Source: an uncultured Oscillospiraceae bacterium (GTDB taxonomy: Bacteria > Bacillota > Clostridia > Oscillospirales > Oscillospiraceae). From it: 64,000 bases of DNA. The stretch is from the NCBI GenBank assembly GCA_947588955.1, contig CANPYX010000001.1:124001-188000 (forward strand), written 5' to 3'. Position 1 is the first letter of the stretch. Each line of letters starts with the position of its first letter. The notes beneath the pieces were generated by a model, which was not told where the DNA came from, searched no databases, and saw only the letters and a list, made by a program, of their open reading frames with translations. The position numbers and the translations under genes were made by a program. Shown here in pieces: positions 35,241-42,180 of the stretch.

Positions 35241-35903
35241 TCAGCGCAGTTTAAACCCTATCCCCCAAACCGCCTCTATATAGTCCTTCCCACTCGCCTC
35301 GCGAAGCTTCCTCCTCAGATTGCTAACATGTATCTTCAGCGAGCTCTCCGTGCAGTCCGGCGTGTCGTCGCTTATGTCCTCCAAAAGCCGTGACTTTGAG
35401 ATGACCTGCCCGGGGTTTCCGATGAGAAGCTTCAAAATGGCGTATTCCGTCCTTGTCAGCCTCACCTGGGTTCCGTTCGCCGTCACCCCATGTGTATCCG
35501 TGTCCAAAATCAGGCCGTCATATTGAAGCCGCGAGGACGCCGCAGAGCCGTTCTCCCTCAACCGCGCCGAGATCCTCGCCAAAAGCTCCCTTACCTGAAA
35601 CGGCTTTGTAACATAGTCCGCCGCCCCGCCCAGAAGGAGCTTTACCTTGTCGTCCACATCCGCCTTCGCGCTCACCACAATGACCGGGACCCCGTTTATC
35701 CTTGGCAGTATCTCCTCCCCGGACAGCCCCGGAAGCATCAGATCCAGCAAAATAAGGTCCGGCGCCGTCTTGGAGAGCAGCAAAAGCGCCTCCGTGCCCG
35801 AATAGGCGCGGAAAACGCCGTACCCCTCCCCTCTCAGCGCCTCCTCAAGCAAATTTCCGATATGTATATCGTCGTCGATAACCAGTACCGTCTTCACACC
35901 CAC
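35241..35903 (-). CDS. OmpR/PhoB-family response regulator, orphan
   Basis: 220 residues. The receiver domain (1 to about 115) has the acidic cluster D10-D12, phosphoacceptor D54 in LLDLMLPG, S78 and K100 in YVTKPF. The OmpR-type winged helix (about 125-220) shows LTRTEYAILKLLIGNPGQVISKSRLLEDI and VSNLRRKL with VWGIGFKL at the end. No histidine kinase gene lies nearby; instead the gene is 17 bases downstream of the MmcQ-EVE fusion. The partner kinase and targets are unknown. Confidence 0.95.
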   Translation of the reverse strand: MGVKTVLVIDDDIHIGNLLEEALRGEGYGVFRAYSGTEALLLLSKTAPDLILLDLMLPGLSGEEILPRINGVPVIVVSAKADVDDKVKLLLGGAADYVTKPFQVRELLARISARLRENGSAASSRLQYDGLILDTDTHGVTANGTQVRLTRTEYAILKLLIGNPGQVISKSRLLEDISDDTPDCTESSLKIHVSNLRRKLREASGKDYIEAVWGIGFKLR

Positions 35904-35920
35904 ACGCCCTTCCGTTTATA

Positions 35921-36685
35921 TCACCCCAGCGCCTCCCTCAGCGCCTCCGGCACCCCTCTCGGCCCCCTCACCGCGTATATCCCATACTCCTTCCCCAAAA
36001 TCTCAAACGTGAACCTGTCCGGCTTATATCGCTTCACAAGCCTTATCCTCATAACCGCGGACATCCTCACCTCGCCGTTGTCGAATTTATAAGGTATATC
36101 CGTCCTCGTCACCCTGCATTTATATAGTATCGCCGAGACCGGCGCGGCCACATAGAGAAAGACCGTGTCCCCGGTCTTTATCCCCTTCCCCTGCTTCCAG
36201 TTTATCTCCTTCGACTCCTCAAACGCCCTTTGCGCGTCGTAATATTTGGGATTCGCCGGGACCAGCCACTCCTTCGGCGCCCTGAGAGCCTGCCTCGTCT
36301 GAGCCGACGCCGTGGCAAAATAACTCTCCTCCAGCCACCTGCAGATCTCCTCAAACCCCACCGTCCCGTCCAGCAGAATCGAAACCCAGTTCCCCCTGCT
36401 TATGTGATAGCCCCTGAAAAAGCCCTCCTCCCGCGTGAGCAGGTCCGCCAGCAGCGGGTCCCCCATCTTCACGTTCAAAATCTCCACGCTCTCCCCATTT
36501 TCAAGCCCCAGCTTCGACCCCGGAACATCCATAAAGAGCGCGAACCACTTCCCGTTGTCCCCGTGCCTCAGCACCGCGTAATTGGGATACCTCTCCCAAA
36601 GATACTCCGCCCTCGCCCCATACCTTCTCCCCGCGTATTCAACGATCCTTTCCCTCATCGCTCCCGCCGTCTTCTTTCCTTCCAT
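35921..36685 (-). CDS. MmcQ/YjbR domain fused to an EVE/PUA-like domain
   Basis: 254 residues. The N-terminal 120 residues match the MmcQ/YjbR (CyaY-like fold) pattern: RIVEYAGRRYGARAEYLWER, NYAVLRHGDNGKWFALFMDV, and SRGNWVSILLDGTV. The C-terminal part (about 135-240) looks like an EVE-type PUA domain: EWLVPANPKYYDAQRAF, WKQGKGIKTGDTVFLYVAAP and ILYKCRVTRTDIPY. EVE domains bind modified bases in DNA or RNA in other proteins; the function of this fusion is not known. The start at 36685 is uncertain, since ATG 36658 also fits the family start. Ten bases downstream of YitT, seventeen upstream of the response regulator. Confidence 0.8.
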   Translation of the reverse strand: MEGKKTAGAMRERIVEYAGRRYGARAEYLWERYPNYAVLRHGDNGKWFALFMDVPGSKLGLENGESVEILNVKMGDPLLADLLTREEGFFRGYHISRGNWVSILLDGTVGFEEICRWLEESYFATASAQTRQALRAPKEWLVPANPKYYDAQRAFEESKEINWKQGKGIKTGDTVFLYVAAPVSAILYKCRVTRTDIPYKFDNGEVRMSAVMRIRLVKRYKPDRFTFEILGKEYGIYAVRGPRGVPEALREALG

Positions 36686-36695
36686 AACGCCGCGC

Positions 36696-37589
36696 TCACT
36701 CCCTTCCCTTTCTCACGATCCCCGCCACGTTCTGCAGGGAGATAAAGGCGTTTCTGTCTATGTCCGTCACCAGCTTCTTCAGCTTGTTAATCTGAAAATG
36801 GTTCACAATAAAATAGATTATCTGCTTCTCGTCCTTTGAGTAACCCCCGGTTGCGTTGACGATGGTGCCCCCCGCCTTGAACTGCTCATTCAGCGCCGCG
36901 CATATCTGCTTTGACTTGTTTGTAACGATCATGGCGCACATGGACCTGTCGAACCCCTCCACCAGAAAATCCACGGTCTTTGACCCCACAAAATACGTGA
37001 CGATGGAGTAAAGCGGCAGTATCCAGCTGTGTATCACCGTCCCGCAGACTATGTATAGCACCGTGTTGAAGGCCATAACAAACGTCCCGATGGACACGCC
37101 TATCCTTCCGGCAAATATCACCGACAGCACATCTATCCCGTCTATCGCCCCGCCGAAGCGTATGGTCAGCCCGCTGCCGATCCCCGAGATCACCCCGCCG
37201 AACACCGCGCACAGCAAAAGATCCGTCCCCGCCAGCGGCGACACAAAGTCCACGTCCACCGGCAAAACGTACATTATGAGGTACGAGACCAGCGAATAGA
37301 CCGCTATCGCGTACAGCGAGTACACCGTAAACGCGGCCCCCTGCCTCCTCAGCCCGAAAATAAACACCGGCAGATTCAGCACCAGCAAAAACACCGACAG
37401 CGACAACCACTCCGGCGTCACCTGGTCCAGCAGCATGGAAAGCCCCGAGATCCCGCTGTCATACAGCTTCACCGGATACAGGAACATCGACACCCCAAAC
37501 GCGTTCACCGTCCCCGCGACAGTCAGCGCCAAAAAATTCCCCGCCCGAATCTCCCGAAGCTCCCTCATCAATCCCTCAACTCTCCTCAC
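36696..37589 (-). CDS. YitT-family membrane protein (DUF161/DUF2179)
   Basis: 297 residues. Five or six membrane segments (residues about 18-190) are followed by a soluble DUF2179 domain with DRSMCAMIVTNKSKQICAAL, GGTIVNATGGYSKDEKQIIYFIV and DRNAFISLQNVAGIVRKG. Family members are conserved in Firmicutes; their transported substrate is unknown. The start is either GTG 37589 or ATG 37568, both with purine-rich upstream sequence. It leads a three-gene run with the MmcQ-EVE and response-regulator genes. Confidence 0.9.
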   Translation of the reverse strand: MRRVEGLMRELREIRAGNFLALTVAGTVNAFGVSMFLYPVKLYDSGISGLSMLLDQVTPEWLSLSVFLLVLNLPVFIFGLRRQGAAFTVYSLYAIAVYSLVSYLIMYVLPVDVDFVSPLAGTDLLLCAVFGGVISGIGSGLTIRFGGAIDGIDVLSVIFAGRIGVSIGTFVMAFNTVLYIVCGTVIHSWILPLYSIVTYFVGSKTVDFLVEGFDRSMCAMIVTNKSKQICAALNEQFKAGGTIVNATGGYSKDEKQIIYFIVNHFQINKLKKLVTDIDRNAFISLQNVAGIVRKGRE

Positions 37590-37670
37590 CTTCCACCTCT
37601 CCCTTCAAAAAACATACCCCCATTCTACCACACTCCCACCCCCACATCAACCACCCACTCTCCAACTTAA

Positions 37671-37856
37671 ATCATTTTTCCGACGGCATGTACGTCGGAA
37701 AAATCACCTTTTGTCGCGCAAGTGTGCCGCCTCCGGCGGCGCGCGCCGCGCGACAGCAGAAAAAATTTCCGGAAATGTCCGCAGACATTTCCGGAAATTT
37801 TTCCGCACGTCCCCCTTAAATTTTAGAAAAAGGCAAAGCCTTTTTCTAAAATTTAA
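37671..37856 (+). repeat. Multi-hairpin intergenic element, copy A
   Basis: Four consecutive structures. H1 is a perfect 12-bp stem at 37674-37685/37693-37704. H2 is TGTCGCGC/GCGCGACA at 37712-37719/37748-37755 enclosing an inner stem GCCGCC/GGCGGC at 37726-37731/37735-37740. H3 is a perfect 19-bp stem at 37761-37779/37784-37802. CCGCACG (37803-37809) follows, then H4, a perfect 19-bp stem at 37816-37834/37838-37856 that includes the stop codon of the DUF1667 gene. The backbone matches copy B (51871-52054, opposite strand) with two differences in the first 58 bases, whereas the inner H2, H3 and H4 stems differ. Confidence 0.9.
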
Positions 37857-38191
37857 AGCCTTCGTGTCGCCACCACCTTAACACCCGTCCCGCACACGTC
37901 GTCGATCACGGTGTCGCCGACCCTCACGGGCGCGCGCAGCGTCACCCCGTCCAGCGCCGCCATGACATCGCGTATACTCTCCTTTGGAACGGGCGCCGCC
38001 GTCTTCACGGGACAGCGCGGGATCTCCGCGCCCTCCACCCTGACGGTGGATGTCACGGTCCTTGTGGGGTGCGTAAGCTCCGCCTTTGCGTACTCCGCCC
38101 CCCTCGGGCAGAAGTTCCCCGTCACGTTGAGCCCGTCGTCAACCTTCAACCGGCACCCTCTGGGGCACACGATACAAATAAGCTCCCGCAT
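37853..38191 (-). CDS. DUF1667 protein, cysteine-rich partner of GlpA/GlpB-like oxidoreductases
   Basis: 112 residues. The N-terminus has ICIVCPRGCRL and NFCPRGAEYA, four cysteines in a CxxCxxxC-like layout plus CPRG that could hold a metal or iron-sulfur centre; VCGTG near the C-terminus adds one. DUF1667 genes typically accompany FAD oxidoreductases of the glycerol-3-phosphate dehydrogenase class, as here. ATG 38191 has GGAGG seven bases upstream, two bases after the preceding stop. Its stop codon is inside the last hairpin of the neighbouring repeat element. Confidence 0.88.
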   Translation of the reverse strand: MRELICIVCPRGCRLKVDDGLNVTGNFCPRGAEYAKAELTHPTRTVTSTVRVEGAEIPRCPVKTAAPVPKESIRDVMAALDGVTLRAPVRVGDTVIDDVCGTGVKVVATRRL

Positions 38192-38193
38192 AC

Positions 38194-39441
38194 TCACGCC
38201 TCCCTCACAAATACCCTTATCTCCTCCGGCTCGCCGCCAAGGAGCTTCACCGGCACCGATATGTTCTCCATCTCCCCCGGCGAGAGCCTGTCGCGCTTGA
38301 AGCGGCAGACCTCCCGCCCGCCGGCTTCAACCACTATCTCCGCCTTTCCGAATATCCTGTTCACCCGGAAGAACACGCTGAACGCGTCCCCGGCGTTTTG
38401 GAGCCTCACCCTCTGCGGCACGGTGTAGCTCACCCCGTCCCCGTTTTTAATCGGTACTCCCTTACCCTCGGCGGGACCCTCCAGCACGTATTTTGCCGCC
38501 GCGGTTCCCGCCCTTTGGCTCTCCTTCGTCACAAAATCCACCAGATCATGTACGTGCGCCACGTTCCCGCAGGCGAAAACACCGGGTACGCTCGTCTCCA
38601 TATTCTCATAAACCGCCGCGCCCTTGGTCCTGGGGTCCATCTCTATCCCCGCCCGCTCCGTGAGCTCGTTTTCGGGAATTAGCCCCACGGACAGCAAAAG
38701 CGTGTCGCAGTCAAAAACCATCTCGGTCCCCGGTATGGGGTTGCGCCGCGCGTCCACCTCGCTGACAACCACCTGCTCCACCCTGTCGCGTCCTCTTATG
38801 TCCGTGACGGTGTGCGAGAGGTAAAGCGGTATGTCAAAGTCCTCAAGGCACTGCACAATGTTCCTTGTCAGCCCTCCCGAATAGGGCATGACCTCCACGC
38901 ACGCCAGCACCTTCGCCCCCTCCAGGGTCATTCTCCGCGCCATGATGAGCCCTATGTCCCCGGAGCCCAGTATGACCACGCGCTTGCCGGGCATCCAGCC
39001 CTCCACGTTCACATACCTCTGCGCCGCTCCCGCGGTGTATATCCCGGCGGGGCGCGTCCCCGGTATGGCGATCGCCCCACGCGTCCTCTCCCGGCAGCCC
39101 ATGGAGAGTATCACCGACCGGGCCTCCTCTATCCTGTACCCCGTTTTTGGTCCCGTCATGTGTACCCTCCTGTTCGGGGTCACGTCCAAAACCATGGTGT
39201 CGGTCCTCACCTCCACCCCCGTTTCGGACAGCAGCTCCGCGAACCTGTGGGCGTATTCGGGACCCGTCAGCTCCTCCTTGAAGTAGGTGAGCCCAAACCC
39301 GTTGTGGATACACTGGTTGAGTATCCCCCCAAGCTCCCTGTCCCGCTCGACTATAAGAATATTCCTAAGCCCCGCGTCCCAGGCCGCGCACGCCGCCGCC
39401 ATTCCCGCCGGACCTCCGCCCACAACTATAAGGTCATACAT
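38194..39441 (-). CDS. NAD(P)/FAD-dependent oxidoreductase (GlpB-like position)
   Basis: 415 residues. The FAD-binding motif DLIVVGGGPAGMAAA opens the protein; a second dinucleotide fold appears at KRVVILGSGDIGLIMARRM, and a C-terminal FAD motif SVPGVFACGNVAHVHDLVDFV is present. The fold is that of the pyridine nucleotide-disulfide family without the redox CxxxxC pair. It probably passes electrons between NAD(P)H and the partner FAD/iron-sulfur subunit encoded upstream. It overlaps that gene by eight bases and is followed by DUF1667. Confidence 0.88.
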   Translation of the reverse strand: MYDLIVVGGGPAGMAAACAAWDAGLRNILIVERDRELGGILNQCIHNGFGLTYFKEELTGPEYAHRFAELLSETGVEVRTDTMVLDVTPNRRVHMTGPKTGYRIEEARSVILSMGCRERTRGAIAIPGTRPAGIYTAGAAQRYVNVEGWMPGKRVVILGSGDIGLIMARRMTLEGAKVLACVEVMPYSGGLTRNIVQCLEDFDIPLYLSHTVTDIRGRDRVEQVVVSEVDARRNPIPGTEMVFDCDTLLLSVGLIPENELTERAGIEMDPRTKGAAVYENMETSVPGVFACGNVAHVHDLVDFVTKESQRAGTAAAKYVLEGPAEGKGVPIKNGDGVSYTVPQRVRLQNAGDAFSVFFRVNRIFGKAEIVVEAGGREVCRFKRDRLSPGEMENISVPVKLLGGEPEEIRVFVREA

Positions 39442-40888
39442 TCTCTCCGCCCCCCTTCGTCTCGTTAAAAAGAAACCTCATTCCCGCTCTGTCCTGGACC
39501 ACCTCTCCCGGCGTTATCCCCAGCTCGCGGGAGAGTATCTCCACCACCCTGGGGGCGCAAAATCCCCCCTGGCACCTGCCCATTCCGGCGTTTACCCGCC
39601 GCTTCACCCCGTCCACGGACACCGGCGGTATGGGCGTACGCAGACAGGCGAGTATCTCCCCCTCCGTCACAGTCTCACAGCGACATATCACCCGCCCATA
39701 CTCCGGGTACATGGCTACAAGGTCCTCCCGCTCCTCCTGACTGAGCTCTTTAAAGCGCAGACGCCTGCGGAAAAAAACAAATTCGTCCTTCCTCCGAAGC
39801 TCCAGCCCCGCGCCCCTCAGTAGCTCCGCCGCGTACTCCGCGATCGCCGGCGCGGAGGTGAGCCCCGGCGAGCATATCCCCGCAAGGTCCAAAAATCCGG
39901 GAGCGGCAAAGCCTATCCTGAAATCGTCAAAGCCCGTGTTGGCGCGAACTCCCGCGAAATTCCTTATGGATTTTGAAAAATCCACCCCCGGCACCGAGAG
40001 CTTCGCCGTCTCCTTCACAAACTCAAGTCCCCCCGCCGTAGTCGCGAGGTCGTGCCTGTCCGACCCCTCGGCGTTTGGCCCCACGATCAGGTTCCCGTGC
40101 ACCGTGGGCGACACCAGCACGCCCTTCCCCTTTTCCGAGGGGCACTGGAAGATGACGGAATTTACCCGCGTCCCCTCCGACTTGTCAAGGAGGTAATATT
40201 CCCCCCGGCTGGGCTTGACCTCAAAGCTGTGTGGCGCCGCCATGTCGTGGACGGTGTCCGAGTCCACCCCCGCGGCGTTTATGACGTACCTCGCTTCGAT
40301 GTCCCCTTTGTCCGTGTGGACAGTCCAGAAGCCGTCGCCCCTAGAAAGCCCCGTGACGGCGGTGTTGAGCCTCAGCTCCGCGCCGTTTTTCACGGCGGTC
40401 TCGGCAAAGGCAAGGCACATCTCCCAGGGCGAAACAATGGCGGCGGAGGGCGCCCAAAGCGCTGCCCTCACCGTCCCCGCAAGCTCCGGCTCGCGCCTTC
40501 TCGCCTCGTCGCCGGATATTATCTCAAGCCCCTCAACTCCGTTTTTTACGCCCCTGCCGTAAAGCTCCCTCAGCGTCTCCTCGTCCTTTTCGGAAAAGGC
40601 GACCACCAGCGAGCCGCACTGCTTATAGGGCACGTCCAGCTTCTCGCAGTATTCCTTTGCAAGCGCCGCCCCGCGCACATTGAGCCGCGCCATGAGCGTC
40701 CCCGGCTTCGGGTCGTACCCCGCGTGAAGTATGGCGGAGTTAGCCTTAGTCGTCCCCACAGCCACGTCGTTCTCCCTCTCCAGCACCGCCACGCTCACCT
40801 CGTACCGCGCCAGCTCCATAGCCGCCGCCGCTCCAATAACCCCACACCCAACAACCGCCACATCAACCACAAAAACCACTCTCCCCAT
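39434..40888 (-). CDS. FAD-dependent dehydrogenase with BFD-like [2Fe-2S] domain (GlpA-like)
   Basis: 484 residues. The N-terminus has the DAO-type FAD fold VAVVGCGVIGAAAAMELARYEV, then TTKANSAILHAGYDPKPGTL and VINAAGVDSD, as in glycerol-3-phosphate and L-2-hydroxyacid dehydrogenases. The C-terminal about 100 residues have the BFD-like pattern VICRCETVTEGEIL ... GMGRCQGGFCAPRVVEIL, four cysteines for a [2Fe-2S] cluster. With the two following genes it forms the three-subunit arrangement often called anaerobic glycerol-3-phosphate dehydrogenase, but the true substrate is unproven and no glycerol kinase gene lies nearby. The start is uncertain, having no clear ribosome site at ATG 40888. Confidence 0.85.
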   Translation of the reverse strand: MGRVVFVVDVAVVGCGVIGAAAAMELARYEVSVAVLERENDVAVGTTKANSAILHAGYDPKPGTLMARLNVRGAALAKEYCEKLDVPYKQCGSLVVAFSEKDEETLRELYGRGVKNGVEGLEIISGDEARRREPELAGTVRAALWAPSAAIVSPWEMCLAFAETAVKNGAELRLNTAVTGLSRGDGFWTVHTDKGDIEARYVINAAGVDSDTVHDMAAPHSFEVKPSRGEYYLLDKSEGTRVNSVIFQCPSEKGKGVLVSPTVHGNLIVGPNAEGSDRHDLATTAGGLEFVKETAKLSVPGVDFSKSIRNFAGVRANTGFDDFRIGFAAPGFLDLAGICSPGLTSAPAIAEYAAELLRGAGLELRRKDEFVFFRRRLRFKELSQEEREDLVAMYPEYGRVICRCETVTEGEILACLRTPIPPVSVDGVKRRVNAGMGRCQGGFCAPRVVEILSRELGITPGEVVQDRAGMRFLFNETKGGGENV

Positions 40889-40975
40889 CTTTAAACTTCA
40901 ATGACATTAGTATCCCTTTTTTGAGACATTTTGTCAATACTTATTGAAAAATAAAAACGACATCACAAATGCCAC

Positions 40976-41004
40976 TTGCCATTAAATGAAAAATGTAGTA
41001 TCCT
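40976..41004 (+). promoter_or_regulatory. Predicted promoter of the first SLH gene
   Basis: TTGCCA and TATCCT are separated by 17 bases, 34 bases upstream of the start codon. The surrounding 40889-41037 gap is AT-rich and otherwise empty. Confidence 0.45.
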
Positions 41005-41037
41005 GTTCTTGACTCAATATATATGGAGGAACCGGCA

Positions 41038-42132
41038 ATGAAATTTAAAGCCATACTTGTAAAAATCCTCGCAATCGCTCTGGTTTTGTCCTCAATACTC
41101 GGCACGGCGTATGCCGGAAGCGCGGATTCCGGAGAAAGCGCCCTTGTCTTCTCCGACGTTTCTGAGGACGATTATTATTACGAGGCGGTCATGTACATGA
41201 CCGCAAAGGGCATTTTGCACGGTACGACTACGCCCGTCAACGGCGTCGGAACGTACAGCCCAAAAAAGACGATGTCAAGAGCGGAGTTTTTATCCGTTGT
41301 CACAAAGATTTATTTCGGTTCTGATGTAGACGCCCTCCCAAAGGTTCCGGGAGCCGCGTGGTATGCCAACTATTACACCGTCGCCCTTAAAAATGGTATA
41401 GTACCCGGACAATATATACGAAGTGACAGCGAGGCGTTGAAGCAGGGCTGCACACGGCAGGAAATGAGCATGATAATTGTAAACGCGCTAAAGAACGCAA
41501 CGGGCGAAATTGCGGACACCCTGATAAGCATGTCCCAAATACCCGACTGGAAAAGCATAGATTCAGCTTATATGTACTCCGTAAAGAGCGCCTATTCAAT
41601 GGGTATATTGACCGGCGTGGACTCAGCGGGAACATTTAACCCCAATGGGACATTGGATAGAGGTCAAGCCGCCCTCGTCCTTTATAAGATGATGGAAAAG
41701 TCAGAGCGTTCAACTCCGAATTTTGATTTCGTTGAGGCAACAATCGTAGACGGGCATCAGGAATTTTTAGAGGGTTCAAGGCACGCGCAGTGCAAAGAGG
41801 GAGACGTTGTAATTAAAGCCGACGGCACAAGAGTAGTCCTTGAGAAGAAATGGGGTATTCTTGGCGCAAGTCAGGGCGTAGATATTTGGACCGGCGTTTA
41901 TTTTCCAAATACAGGTGTAGAGTTAGGCGTAGGTGCTGATTGGACTGACGGTTCCCCAATCCTCATGGATGACCGCGGCGAAACTCATACGGGTATGGAA
42001 TGGAATACTATTAGAGAGCAAGCCCATCCAAGTAGAGAGGGTCATAAAATTGGTTATGATGGCGAAGTTTATAATATATGGTTTACTTATTATGACGGAT
42101 TTGGATGGAGCTATGATGGTCCACGTCAATAA
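41038..42132 (+). CDS. Secreted SLH-domain protein with AT-rich variable C-terminus (paralogue 1)
   Basis: 364 residues. Signal peptide ends near ILGTAYAG. Three SLH units follow (about residues 35-225): FSDVSEDDYYYEAVMYMTAKGILHG, a second with WYANYYTVALKNGIVPG, a third with YMYSVKSAYSMGILTG and NPNGTLDRGQAALVLYKMM. The last 130 residues form an unrecognised domain (EGSRHAQCKEGDVVIKADG, SQGVDIWTG, YDGEVYNIWF) shared with the protein at 48131-49285. Base composition falls from 63% GC at 41101-41160 to 35-38% at 42001-42120 (hand counts). ATG 41038 lies eight bases after GGAGG. Cell-wall anchoring by SLH is inferred. Confidence 0.88.
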   Translation: MKFKAILVKILAIALVLSSILGTAYAGSADSGESALVFSDVSEDDYYYEAVMYMTAKGILHGTTTPVNGVGTYSPKKTMSRAEFLSVVTKIYFGSDVDALPKVPGAAWYANYYTVALKNGIVPGQYIRSDSEALKQGCTRQEMSMIIVNALKNATGEIADTLISMSQIPDWKSIDSAYMYSVKSAYSMGILTGVDSAGTFNPNGTLDRGQAALVLYKMMEKSERSTPNFDFVEATIVDGHQEFLEGSRHAQCKEGDVVIKADGTRVVLEKKWGILGASQGVDIWTGVYFPNTGVELGVGADWTDGSPILMDDRGETHTGMEWNTIREQAHPSREGHKIGYDGEVYNIWFTYYDGFGWSYDGPRQ

Positions 42133-42180
42133 TTAGAGGTGAAATTTATATCAAATCAAAGCGCCGGAAGGAGGATAAAT

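Noticed and set aside
37671..37856. Reading the multi-hairpin elements as a CRISPR array or as plain Rho-independent terminators
   Set aside because: There are no regularly spaced repeats with unique spacers, and the elements contain three further conserved hairpins beyond any terminator stem.
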